This document shows positions 54,198 to 62,705 of a DNA stretch of 64,000 nt, in pieces. The position numbers and the translations under genes are program-made. Every line of letters starts with the position of its first letter. Position 1 is the stretch's first letter. Origin of the DNA: Bradyrhizobium sp. BTAi1 (GTDB lineage: Bacteria > Pseudomonadota > Alphaproteobacteria > Rhizobiales > Xanthobacteraceae); contig NC_009485.1 in the NCBI RefSeq assembly GCF_000015165.1, positions 7,583,501 to 7,647,500 of the forward strand, given 5' to 3'. The notes below the pieces were generated by a model, which was given only the letters and a program-made list of their open reading frames with translations, ran no database searches and had not been told where the DNA came from.

Positions 54198-54521
54198 ATG
54201 CGGCTCTTGAGCGGCGCGGATAAACTCGCCCTCCCCCCCCCGGGGGCGAGAAGTGAGTTGCAAGTTTAATGGACCGTAATCGATCACCTAGGATTCAGCG
54301 GTTGTGCCGAAAAACCGCGGATCTTGCTGGTTTGTCTTTTGCAACGAAGCCAGCCTGTGCGAGATCGAAAGGGTCGCTGAGCGTCGCAACCGGTTTTCGT
54401 GGTGGGCGTCAACATTCGATAACCGCCATAGACGACTGCGACAGCTGCGGGGAAACCCCGTTCACGTCGCAGCATGCCAAACTATTTCAAGCCGGTTCGA
54501 CTGCAACCGGATTCGGCAGGA
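54198..54521. other. Intergenic region with a fragment like the start of czcB
   Basis: No complete gene recognised. Bases 54409-54433 match 49756-49780 of czcB in 23 of 25 positions on the same strand and encode YGGYRML. The rest of the frame does not match CzcB. Confidence 0.45.
54225..54250 (+). terminator. Hairpin terminator with a C9 run
   Basis: CTCGCCC (54225-54231) pairs with GGGCGAG (54244-54250), 27 bases after the His-rich gene stop. A run of nine C lies in the loop region (54233-54241). Confidence 0.5.
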
Positions 54522-54779
54522 TTATTGGTACTGGCCGATATCGGCCGGGCCACGGCAACCATGTGCTCGATGATCGCGGATGCGCCCCCTACCGCAGCCA
54601 ACAACGAGATCGCGTTCGGACACATCGGGCAATCTCACGGTTGGTGGTGGAGGTGCAACACCGGCCATCACCACCTTCGGAAACGCCGGCTTGGTCTGAA
54701 AGGACCCGATGGCTTGGCAATTCGAGCAAGTTGCGGCCGTGAGCGCGATTACCAACATTAGGAAGCGGATGCGACACAT
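54522..54779 (-). CDS. Small secreted protein candidate, possibly decayed
   Basis: An 85-codon frame. ATG 54779 is preceded by GGAGG at a good distance. The start MCRIRFLMLVIALTAATCSNCQA looks like a signal or lipoprotein signal, then IGSFQTKPAFPKVVMAGVAPPPPTVRLPDVSERDLVV. After residue 62 the translation becomes Arg/Gly/His-rich and looks out of frame, so a frameshift is possible. It lies directly upstream of the czcB-like fragment on the same strand. No known function. Confidence 0.4.
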   Translation of the reverse strand: MCRIRFLMLVIALTAATCSNCQAIGSFQTKPAFPKVVMAGVAPPPPTVRLPDVSERDLVVGCGRGRIRDHRAHGCRGPADIGQYQ

Positions 54780-55117
54780 TGGAGCCTCCGCAAGCTAACC
54801 AACGAACACTTTCCTACCCCAAAACAGGCCACTAGGGAATTCAAATTTGGCCACGAGGGTTAAACGGGCGAGTGAAGGCTTGCGGTTGATTGCAAAATCA
54901 AAGGCAGGACAATCCTCGCCGCGATCGCCGTCAAACCTGTGAAAATTGGCCACACGCCCCCTCCATGAGGGAAACCCAGCCTGATGCGCGCGCAACGAAC
55001 TGCCAGACGGAAAGAAAAAGCTCGATTCTGTGTGCGCCGCAACAATTCCAACTTCCTGCGCAGTGGGTGTCTGGTCCAGAGCTCATCTGACATCGCTATC
55101 AGGAGCTTTATTGATCG
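54780..55117. other. Intergenic region before the two-barrel porin gene
   Basis: I see no gene or clear repeat here. It contains only short frames. Confidence 0.45.
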
Positions 55118-57193
55118 CTAGAACTGAGCGTGAAGGCGTGTACCAAACACGGAAACCGGACCTCGGTCACGGTTATAGGCCGGGTTTGCAATGAGCTGAT
55201 AATCGAATGTCAGGCGTGACGCCGGCGTAACGGCCAAGCTGTAATAGGCTTCGATGATCTTTTCCAGACCTGGATTGGGGAGCTGACCGTCCCCAATGAG
55301 AATGCCAAGCCCTCCGGCATTGAAATAGCTTTGATGCGATTTTGAAATACTGTTCAAGACACCGGCAATTCCGGCAGTGTCACCGGCTCGTCCCCAAAGA
55401 TCGCCAGATACGGACAAGCCGGCGGCAACCGTTTTGTCGATATCGGCGAACTCATACGGCTCCACTTTGCCGTCGGCTATGCCGGCACGTGCAAACAGAC
55501 CAACGTTTGGCATGAGTTGCTGTTCAAGGTTCATGCTGATACCGCTTCGGCTTCTGTAACGCCGGACAGCTGCAACGTCGGCGGGCTGATTCGTGACTTG
55601 GGCCAGTCGCACTGCATCATCGAAGCTTCCCATGCGTCCCCGGCTGAGGAAGCCGGTGACCGCGATCTTGCCGGGCTGCCCCCAGAGTTCATGACGATGT
55701 TCGATTTCGGCGAGCGCCTGAAACTGCGAAAATCGCGGATCCAACTCGGTGCTGTTAGGCACCTTGGAGAGATCGAATAATCCTGCACGCAATGTCCAGG
55801 CTCCGCGGTACCATTCGGCAGCAGCACCGTAAGTGTAGCCCCAGGCATCCGCCGCATAGTCGAAGGCGCCACTGTCGATAATCGACCAGTTCAGGAAGTC
55901 GGTCCGGGGATCGTGCGCGTATTTGTTGGTATCGAAGACATCGCCGACGCCAAACTTCCCGATCGTGATGACCAAACGGTCGGCGGTCTGCGAGCCGGCA
56001 AATTGATTGAAGTTCGATTCGACTTTTTGCTTCTCGCCACCGAGGTCGATCGTTTGCCTGACAAACATCCGCTGGAGGCGCGTGTACGGGTATTCAGCGC
56101 CGACTTTGTAGGCCTCACCACTTGGAAAACCGGCAACTCCCAGCGTGTTGCTGAGGCCAAACCCCTGATCGATCTCAGGGTTGATCCACAGTTCTGCTCC
56201 TTCCCACAGCCGCATACCTGCGTAAAACGTAATATCCAGGGTCTCGCGTGCTGAATTCGGAGCGAGGCTGTTCGGACCGCGATACGGTGCCCGAAAAGGA
56301 GCGGCGTATTGGCCGACAAAAGTCGTCTGGCCGTGAAGGCTGAAATTCTCCGTCTCAAGCGCGGAAATTCCATTTGCCGAAGCCACGTCTTTTTTGCCGG
56401 GGTCACGAAGTTGATAATTCAGACCGAGACGGATGCTGTGAGAAGCATAATCCCCTTCGAATTTTTGGGCTCCGGCGGGAAATGATATCGACTGACCGCC
56501 AAATTCGGACAGCAAATATTCCAATTTCGCCGTCCAGCTTGGCGCGACCGGAAGCTCGACACCGGCACCCGCCACCCAGCCGAGCCGCCATAGTGAATGT
56601 TTTTCGAGCGTTCCGGGCACCGCGCTGCCACCCATTGGGCTGCCCATCAGCTGCGTGCGCGTGAATTGATCGAAGCTCCAGCCAAAACCGCCGGTGCCGT
56701 AAACCAACCAGTTGTCAAACGCGTAGCCGACACGCCCGCGGACGCTCCCGGCGTGAAGCACTGTTTCTCCGTAGCTCGCTTGATCGCCAAGTGTAGTCGA
56801 AAATGTCTGGGTGGCTGAAACGCTGTTTGGAAATGAGATATCGGCCTCAACGCCTAGCAACAACCGTGATGCAGCTTGGTAATTATAGCCAGCTTGTAGA
56901 CCGCTCGAAAAGCTACCAGTCCCCTTGAACGCGTCGTACTGAGGGTAAAAATCAAGCCTGCCCATCAAGCGCGGCGCAGATCCGTCAGCTTGCGTTGCCG
57001 ACCAGTTGGAGGCCCCCGCAGCATAACCGAAATGAGTTCCAACATAGAAGCCGGTCCAATCGAATATACTGGAAACCGAAGCTTGAACGGGAAGTGGTAC
57101 GCGCCCACTTTCGGCTGATGCCCAAGAATTGGCGGTCAAAACGCCGCATATCGCGCCGACGAATGTCGAGATTCTTTTCACGTAACAATCCAT
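55118..57193 (-). CDS. Outer-membrane protein: Omp25-like barrel fused to OprB-like porin
   Basis: About 691 residues. After a signal peptide (STFVGAICGVLTANSWASAES) comes an Omp25-like barrel: FDWTGFYVGTHFGYAAG, LLGVEADISFPN, GSVRGRVGYAFDNWLVYGTGGFGW and KLEYLLSEFGG, ending near HSIRLGLNYQLRD at about residue 265. Then a complete carbohydrate-porin (OprB) domain: ETENFSLHGQTTFVGQY, ETLDITFYAGMRLWEGAELWINPEIDQGFGL, VGEVFDTNKYAHDPRTDFLNWSIIDSGAFDYAAD-like strands and the terminal ...VSVFGTRLHAQF with final Phe. ATG 57193 is likely; GTG 57199 is the next choice. Sugar uptake is a family role, not proven here. Confidence 0.85.
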   Translation of the reverse strand: MDCYVKRISTFVGAICGVLTANSWASAESGRVPLPVQASVSSIFDWTGFYVGTHFGYAAGASNWSATQADGSAPRLMGRLDFYPQYDAFKGTGSFSSGLQAGYNYQAASRLLLGVEADISFPNSVSATQTFSTTLGDQASYGETVLHAGSVRGRVGYAFDNWLVYGTGGFGWSFDQFTRTQLMGSPMGGSAVPGTLEKHSLWRLGWVAGAGVELPVAPSWTAKLEYLLSEFGGQSISFPAGAQKFEGDYASHSIRLGLNYQLRDPGKKDVASANGISALETENFSLHGQTTFVGQYAAPFRAPYRGPNSLAPNSARETLDITFYAGMRLWEGAELWINPEIDQGFGLSNTLGVAGFPSGEAYKVGAEYPYTRLQRMFVRQTIDLGGEKQKVESNFNQFAGSQTADRLVITIGKFGVGDVFDTNKYAHDPRTDFLNWSIIDSGAFDYAADAWGYTYGAAAEWYRGAWTLRAGLFDLSKVPNSTELDPRFSQFQALAEIEHRHELWGQPGKIAVTGFLSRGRMGSFDDAVRLAQVTNQPADVAAVRRYRSRSGISMNLEQQLMPNVGLFARAGIADGKVEPYEFADIDKTVAAGLSVSGDLWGRAGDTAGIAGVLNSISKSHQSYFNAGGLGILIGDGQLPNPGLEKIIEAYYSLAVTPASRLTFDYQLIANPAYNRDRGPVSVFGTRLHAQF

Positions 57194-57199
57194 TGGCAC

Positions 57200-57738
57200 G
57201 GTTTTAACGGCCGTTTGTAACAGCTTTTAATGCCCAACATCGGACGCCCTCGGACAGGGCGCTTCGGTTGCGGCAGCGCAACAGATAGAGGCCGAAAGTC
57301 CGCATTGGCCACACAACTTAGTTGCAACTCATTCTTAATTGCAAGAGAATATTCGAAGTGTACTATGAAATTTAATTCTGGCCGCAATTCCGAGAAAACG
57401 CAGGAATGATTGCCTAGAGCTAGAGCTGCGCGACACGCCGAATAACGGTGTTAGAGTCCAATCTCGGAAGGTGCTTCCCAAGCTACGCCACCACAATGGC
57501 AACGCTGCTGCCGCAAGCGCACGAGTGTCACACGTCGTCGAATGCCCAAATTCGTTGGAAACGCCGCCGAAGAAAGCAAACGGAGGTCAAGATTGCCTGC
57601 TCATCGGCTGGCGCGCAAACCTGCCCAGCGCGGGCCTAAACGCCCATTTCCCGGATTGACACGTTTGATATGATGCCAGCACCTTCTGACGTGCTTTCAA
57701 AGGATGTGATTTCGGCAAGCGTGCGGAAGAATCGATCA
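57200..57738. other. Intergenic region, porin to TPR gene (divergent)
   Basis: No gene recognised. It has a short hairpin at 57245-57261 (GCCCT and AGGGC arms) near the porin start and presumably both promoters. Confidence 0.45.
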
Positions 57739-59019
57739 ATGAAGATTTCATTCAAACAATTTCGGTACTTGCTGCTCGTCGCCGCGTCGGTAACGGCGGC
57801 CTGTTTAGCGTCACCGAGCTTTGCGCAGCGCAGCGCGCTTGATCTCGCACAAGCAGGATTTTTGGCAAAGGACCGGGGTGAATTCGAGCTTGCAATCCGG
57901 CTATTCGATAACGCTCTCAAGCAGGGGATTTTGGAAGACAAGCAGCGCGGGTTCCTCTTGTACAGCCGCGGCGCTTCGTACGAGTCGCTGGGGCTGCGCG
58001 ATCGTGCTCTCGCCGACTTCGACGCGGCCATCGTCCTTATCCCGGAATTTCCCAACCTGTATCTTTATCGGGGGGTGATCTGGGGCGACAAAGGTGAATA
58101 TCAGAGAGCCTTGCAAGATTTTCTGACGGTCTCCAGGTTAACTCCGACAGACCCGCTCGCTTTTAATAATCTCGGCAACGTTTATGATCGTTTGGGCGAC
58201 CTCGATCAGGCGATCGTCAATTTCGATCGGGCGATTGGCCTCCGAGCGGATTATGCGCAGGCTTATTACAACCGAGCCCACACTTACGCGCTGAAGCAAG
58301 AAAGAGAACGCGCAATTGCGGACTATGACCAGGCCATATCGTTACAACCGCTGTTCTCGGACGCATACGTCAACCGGGCGGTTTTACATCTCATGCTTCG
58401 AAACTTCAAAGCAGCGTTGTCCGATCTCGACACCGCGATCCGAATTAATCCGAAAGATGTGACGGCGCTGACCAATCGCGCCACAATCAACCTGACTATG
58501 GAAAGATACGAAAACGCGCTCACCGACTTCGATTCGGCTTTATTACTCCATCCGGGCAATGCGGCTATCTTCCTCGGCAGAGGGCGGGTGCATTTGATCG
58601 CGGGCGCATTGGATAGCGCCATTGCCGACTTCAAGACCGCGGCGCGACTTCGCCCGAATAATCCATATCCGATCATCTGGGCACATATTGCTCGTGTTCA
58701 TAAGGGCGAAGACGATCGAGAAGAGGTTGCCGAAGCCGCCAAAAAGGTGACGCGCAATGAGTGGCCCTTTGCAGTGCTTGGGCTTTACCTTGGGACGGAG
58801 AAAACGGAATCCGTAACAGCGGCGGCCCTCCAGGGCGTTCCCGGCGAGAAGACCAAACGGGATTGTGAGGCCAGATTTTTCACCGGCGAATTCGCGCTTC
58901 ACAACGGTGAGCGAGATCAAGCCCGTGAAACTTTGCAGCGGCTGATTTCTACTTGTGGGCCGGAGGAAGTCGTGCACGGCGCAGCCATCGCTGAGTTGAA
59001 ACTTTTAGTTCCAAAGTGA
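57739..59019 (+). CDS. Tetratricopeptide-repeat protein, secreted
   Basis: A 426-residue protein. Signal peptide MKISFKQFRYLLLVAASVTAACLASPSFAQ, with a possible lipobox-like Ala-Cys within. Then about eight TPR units, e.g. RDRALADFDAAIVLIPEFPNLYLYRGVIWGDKGEYQRALQDF (in two stretches), DLDQAIVNFDRAIGLRADYAQAYYNRAHTYALKQERERAIADYDQAI, with the W/L/Y...A..Y.RA pattern. The C-terminal 100 residues (EKTKRDCEARFFTGEFALHNG) resemble lipoprotein-like NlpI/YbgF ends. GGAAGAA precedes ATG 57739. TPR modules hold proteins together in the envelope; the partner is unknown. Confidence 0.85.
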   Translation: MKISFKQFRYLLLVAASVTAACLASPSFAQRSALDLAQAGFLAKDRGEFELAIRLFDNALKQGILEDKQRGFLLYSRGASYESLGLRDRALADFDAAIVLIPEFPNLYLYRGVIWGDKGEYQRALQDFLTVSRLTPTDPLAFNNLGNVYDRLGDLDQAIVNFDRAIGLRADYAQAYYNRAHTYALKQERERAIADYDQAISLQPLFSDAYVNRAVLHLMLRNFKAALSDLDTAIRINPKDVTALTNRATINLTMERYENALTDFDSALLLHPGNAAIFLGRGRVHLIAGALDSAIADFKTAARLRPNNPYPIIWAHIARVHKGEDDREEVAEAAKKVTRNEWPFAVLGLYLGTEKTESVTAAALQGVPGEKTKRDCEARFFTGEFALHNGERDQARETLQRLISTCGPEEVVHGAAIAELKLLVPK

Positions 59020-59217
59020 GTTGGACGGTAAGTGCTCGTCCGCAGTCCTGAAATTGCGCTTGCTAAAGTGGCGCCTGATGGGGGCCAATATCAAGTCATT
59101 GAACAAGCGCATGGTAATCCGAATAGCCGAAATTGATGCCGGACATTGTGTGCTTCATCTCCATGACGGCCTGACCTGCAGTTTGGCCGGGTTTGATTGT
59201 GCGGCAACAGGCGCTTG

Positions 59218-59400
59218 TTACCTGCGCCGAAGGATTTTGGCCAACCCGATGATCGTCCCTGCTGCGCCGAGGGGTCCGATTATTGTGACCCAGGGATGAT
59301 CCGGAAACGCACGATGCAGAAGAATACCGGCTACCGTCGCGGCCAAGGCAGTCGTCAATAGAATTCCGATGACGAAGAAGGCTCTTTGTGTGGGTGACAT
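59218..59400 (-). CDS. Small two-helix membrane protein
   Basis: A 60-residue protein with two hydrophobic helices: FFVIGILLTTALAATVAGILLHRAF and WVTIIGPLGAAGTIIGLAKIL. It is not recognised as a family. The AAGG upstream is at a plausible distance. An overlapping plus-strand frame is weaker. Confidence 0.5.
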   Translation of the reverse strand: MSPTQRAFFVIGILLTTALAATVAGILLHRAFPDHPWVTIIGPLGAAGTIIGLAKILRRR

Positions 59401-59570
59401 CGAATGCAGCCTTGCGCTTAGCCGGGCGAATCGCCGGAACCTAATGGCCCCTGTACGCTAAACCGGCGCCCTGGCCAAAAACCGTCTACTGACTTCCCGG
59501 GAACTCGGGCGCAACCCGCGCGCAATCAAACGCCAATTTTTGGCTTTTTAGGATTTAGGGGCATTGCGGG

Positions 59571-60878
59571 ATGAGTTCGACGAAAAAAAGCGTGCGGACA
59601 CTGCCTAGCCCGGTCGTCGGAACCAGCAAACCACGCCTTCTGGACACCTTGGGACCGGGGCTGATCACGGGCGCCTCCGACGACGATCCCAGCGGAATTG
59701 CCACCTACAGCCAGGCCGGCGCCCAGTTCGGATACACCCTGAGCTGGACAATGCTGTTGACCTATCCGCTCATGGCGGCGGTCCAGATGATCAGCGGACG
59801 GATCGGACGGACGACGGGTCGTGGCCTCGCAGGCAACCTGCGTCAGCATTACCCCAATTGGCTCCTGCAGACCTTCGTGGCGCTGCTGGCGGCGGCCAAC
59901 ATCATCAACATTGGCGCCGACCTCGGTGCCATGGCCGACTCCACCAGTCTGGTGCTCGGGGGCTCGAAAACATTCTATGTGGCACTATTCGGCGTCGTCT
60001 GCATCGGGCTGCAGGTCCTGCTGCAGTACACCCGGTACGTATCCTACTTGAAATGGCTGACGCTCGCGCTGCTCGCCTACGTGGCGACGTTGTTTATGGT
60101 GGACGTCCATTGGGGCGAAGCGCTGCGCCAATTCGTGTGGCCGTCCATTACATGGAAGACCGAATACATTCAGACCATCGTCGCGGTCTTTGGCACGACG
60201 ATCAGCCCTTACCTTCTATTCTGGCAGGCGTCCCAGGAGGCCGAGGACATCCGCGCCGTTCCTGAACGACAGGTCCTGAAACGGGCGCCAGAACAAGGCC
60301 CCGACGCCATCAAGCGGATCGAACTCGATACCCTGATCGGCATGGGCGTTTCAAACCTCATCGCGCTGGCCATCATCTTGACGACCGCAGCCACGCTTAA
60401 CGTGTCCGGCGTGACAGACATCGAGACCTCCGCCCAGGCTGCCGAGGCGTTGCGTCCGATCGCAGACAACTACGCCGCGACAATGTTCGCATTGGGCGTT
60501 CTCGGCACGGGACTTCTGGCGATTCCCGTCCTCGCCGGCTCCGCAGCGTACGCCATTGGCGAAGCCCGAAAATGGCCGATCGGGCTTACGCGACAGCCCA
60601 AGGAAGCGAAGGCCTTCTACGCGACGATCGTCATGGCGACCCTCGTGGGCATCCTCCTCAATTTTGCGCCGATCAATCCCATCAAGGCGCTGTACTGGTG
60701 CGCGGTCATCAACGGTATCGTGGCGGTGCCGGTGATGGGGCTGATGATGCTGATGGTGGCCAACGCGAAGATCATGGGCGAATTCACGATCGGCGGTTGG
60801 CTGACCGGGCTGGGATGGATAGCGACCGCTGTCATGGCAGCGGCCGCGGTCGCCATGGGGGTCACGTACTTCATGTAG
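59571..60878 (+). CDS. NRAMP-like divalent-metal transporter with non-canonical site
   Basis: A 435-residue transporter with 11 TM helices: LDTLGPGLITGASDDDPSGIATYSQAGA for TM1, VQMISGRIGRTTGRGLAGNLRQHY for TM2 and its connecting loop, IVAVFGTTISPYLLFWQASQEAEDI for TM6, and LGVLGTGLLAIPVLAGSAAYAIGEA later. The usual TM1 motif DPGN is DPSG and the TM6 metal motif MPHN is replaced by ISPYLL. This pattern belongs to NRAMP-related proteins for which a Mg2+ or other substrate has been proposed. ATG 59571 is the start. Its end overlaps the stop of the interrupted small membrane gene. Confidence 0.86.
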   Translation: MSSTKKSVRTLPSPVVGTSKPRLLDTLGPGLITGASDDDPSGIATYSQAGAQFGYTLSWTMLLTYPLMAAVQMISGRIGRTTGRGLAGNLRQHYPNWLLQTFVALLAAANIINIGADLGAMADSTSLVLGGSKTFYVALFGVVCIGLQVLLQYTRYVSYLKWLTLALLAYVATLFMVDVHWGEALRQFVWPSITWKTEYIQTIVAVFGTTISPYLLFWQASQEAEDIRAVPERQVLKRAPEQGPDAIKRIELDTLIGMGVSNLIALAIILTTAATLNVSGVTDIETSAQAAEALRPIADNYAATMFALGVLGTGLLAIPVLAGSAAYAIGEARKWPIGLTRQPKEAKAFYATIVMATLVGILLNFAPINPIKALYWCAVINGIVAVPVMGLMMLMVANAKIMGEFTIGGWLTGLGWIATAVMAAAAVAMGVTYFM

Positions 60879-61028
60879 TGTCCAAGTGACCGGCGATCAG
60901 ATGCGCGCCGGCGGACATCGTGGCGAGAACGATCGCCTCGTCCCACTCGGATAGGCGCTCCGTGAGCTGACGCCCGCGGCCGATGGCTACCGCCGCCTTC
61001 ACAAGAGATCCGAGCCCGCTGACGCCCG
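60871..61028 (-). pseudogene. 3' part of a small membrane-protein gene cut by an IS element
   Basis: Read with the 5' part at 62548-62674, skipping the IS and one target duplicate, this gives a continuous 94-codon frame ending ...AGHLDTT. The piece encodes about LAGVSGLGSLVKAAVAIG, GRQLTERLSEWDEAIVLATM and the end. It is separated from the start by 1519 bases. Confidence 0.8.
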
Positions 61029-61036
61029 CTAAATAG
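61029..61036. repeat. Target duplication, left copy (CTAAATAG)
   Basis: Eight bases identical to the copy at 62548-62555, directly next to the IS left inverted repeat. Confidence 0.85.
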
Positions 61037-62547
61037 TCGTCGGTGAAGAACTCCGCTCTCAGACTGGATTGAACGAAAGTCCGGGGAAGAGTGCGGTCAG
61101 GAACAGGCGCAGCAAAAGGCCGAGCCAGCGGATGAGGCGGCCGAAGTTGTAGCCGGCGGCGGCGAGGACGGCGTTGGCGGCATCCCCCTGGCGGAACCAG
61201 AGATAGTTGCGGCCCATGCGGTGCTCGGCCTTGAGATGGCCGATGACGGGTTCGACGGCGGCCCTGCGGCGCAGTTCGCGCTTGATCCTCGGCGTTACCC
61301 CTCGCTTCTGGCCGGAGATGAAGACTCTGAACCTGTAATCGGGCGGCGCATTGTGACCGCGATATCCCTTGTCGGCGAGGAGGCGCGCGATGACGTTGCC
61401 GATGAGCGCCTCCATGTCCGGGATCACGGTGGCCAGTGTATGGCCGTCATAGGGATTGCCGGGCAGCGCCTTCACATGGGTGACGAACTGGCCGCCCTTG
61501 GCGTGGCCGATCGTGGTGGCGACGGAGACTTTGACGCCGAACTCGTAAGGCCGGTGGGCCTTGCCTTTGCCGATGCATTCGACTTCCGGCGCGTGCAGGG
61601 AATAGACCTTCGGCCCGCGCTGATGCTGCTTCTGATCGCGCACGCGCCGCGCGAGCGCCAGCAGCTTTGTGAACGCCGCTTCGAGCGCGCCGCTACCCTC
61701 GATCTTGCGGCCGACATCGCGGATGACGCGGCCGAGATAGGTGCGCAGCTTCCTGAGCGCCCGGTTGGCGCGCTTGAACTGCTTGGCGTGGGCATAGCGC
61801 TGATGCTGGATCAGGGCGAACTTGCCCACCCGCGCATAGGACTGGCGCAACGGCACCGCGTGAAGCTTCGCCAGCTGCACCAGCTTCTCGCGCGCCCGGT
61901 TCAGAAGCTTCGCATCGGTGGGGAACATCACGTTCTTGGGCTGAACCGTAGTGTCGACGATCACGCGCGACAGCTCGGACGGCTTGATCGCCTTGGTCCT
62001 GGTGGCAACCGACAGGCTCTCCTGGATCAGCGCAGCCAGCCGTTCCTCGCCCATCCGGTTGCGCCAGCGCGTCAGCGACGAGCGGTCGAACACCAGCCGG
62101 TGCTGGAAGAACTCTTCTCCGCAGAAGTATTGGTAATAGGGGTTCTCGACCCACCGCTCGCACAGCACCTCGTCGGACAGGTCGTAGGTGTGCTTGAGGA
62201 TTGCCAGCCCCGCCATCAGGCGCGTCGGCAGCGGCGGCCGGCCGGGATCATCGGTGTAAACCTCGCCGAAACGCTCCTCCAGGACCCCCCAATCCACCGT
62301 CCGCCCCAGCGGATGCTTCATGTCGATGATCTGATCGAGCCGGGACCGGAAAAGGTCCTGCTCTCCCGTCTCGCTCCGCTCCCGTGGCCGCATCTGATCC
62401 CCTCGCCAAAGCAGTCAAAGGCGAGTGAATCACAAATTAAGTTTGCAAGGAATCCCGTTCCAAAGGCCTGTTTTCCGGCAAATCCAGTTACGGCAAAATG
62501 CCGTTTCCGGATTCCAAATCAACGGCTTCGGAATTCTTCACGGACGA
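61037..62547. mobile_element. IS5-family insertion sequence, 1511 bases
   Basis: The ends TCGTCGGTGAAGAACTCCG (left) and TCGTCCGTGAAGAATTCCG (right, read inward) match in 17 of 19 positions. One transposase frame fills the element. The 8-base target duplication CTAAATAG flanks it on both sides. The structure and intact frame suggest recent transposition. Confidence 0.9.
61059..62393 (-). CDS. IS5-family DDE transposase
   Basis: A 444-residue DDE transposase. N-terminal DUF772-type segment (RTVDWGVLEERFGEVYTDDPGRPPLPTRLMAGLAILKH, YDLSDEVLCERWVENPYYQYFCGEEFF) is followed by a catalytic core with IVDTTVQPKNVMFPTDAKL (first Asp), a second Asp in LADKGYRG and a Glu late in the sequence (VEPVIGHLKAEH). 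The length and motifs are complete, so it is likely active. A long plus-strand frame in the same span is a shadow. Confidence 0.92.
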   Translation of the reverse strand: MRPRERSETGEQDLFRSRLDQIIDMKHPLGRTVDWGVLEERFGEVYTDDPGRPPLPTRLMAGLAILKHTYDLSDEVLCERWVENPYYQYFCGEEFFQHRLVFDRSSLTRWRNRMGEERLAALIQESLSVATRTKAIKPSELSRVIVDTTVQPKNVMFPTDAKLLNRAREKLVQLAKLHAVPLRQSYARVGKFALIQHQRYAHAKQFKRANRALRKLRTYLGRVIRDVGRKIEGSGALEAAFTKLLALARRVRDQKQHQRGPKVYSLHAPEVECIGKGKAHRPYEFGVKVSVATTIGHAKGGQFVTHVKALPGNPYDGHTLATVIPDMEALIGNVIARLLADKGYRGHNAPPDYRFRVFISGQKRGVTPRIKRELRRRAAVEPVIGHLKAEHRMGRNYLWFRQGDAANAVLAAAGYNFGRLIRWLGLLLRLFLTALFPGLSFNPV

Positions 62548-62555
62548 CTAAATAG
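62548..62555. repeat. Target duplication, right copy (CTAAATAG)
   Basis: Right copy of the 8-base duplication flanking the IS5-family element. Confidence 0.85.
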
Positions 62556-62674
62556 CGAAAGAAAAGCGTGCTCGTGGCTCCCGTACTGATAGCGAGCGCC
62601 GCCGCCAGAGCCACCGCGACCGCAATCTCCCATCCGACCTTGGCCAGCCACGCTTGAAAAGGGTTTGTCTGCAC
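62548..62674 (-). pseudogene. 5' part of a small membrane-protein gene cut by an IS element
   Basis: GTG 62674 follows GGGAGAGACA, a good ribosome-binding site, 31 bases after the ZIP-like gene stop. It encodes VQTNPFQAWLAKVGWEIAVA, then a TM helix ALAAALAISTGATSTLFFRYLA, and stops at the IS. Joining it to 60871-61028 gives 94 codons. The interrupted gene was likely in an operon with the ZIP-like gene. Function unknown. Confidence 0.8.
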
Positions 62675-62705
62675 TGTCTCTCCCAAGAAGAAGGAAGTTT
62701 GGCAT

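Noticed and set aside
59021..59299. A 92-codon plus-strand frame after the TPR gene
   Set aside because: No family, no strong ribosome-binding site; the minus-strand two-helix frame in the same area is more protein-like.
61221..62555. A 444-codon open frame on the plus strand
   Set aside because: It is the antisense shadow of the IS5 transposase, in a GC-rich region where such frames stay open by chance.
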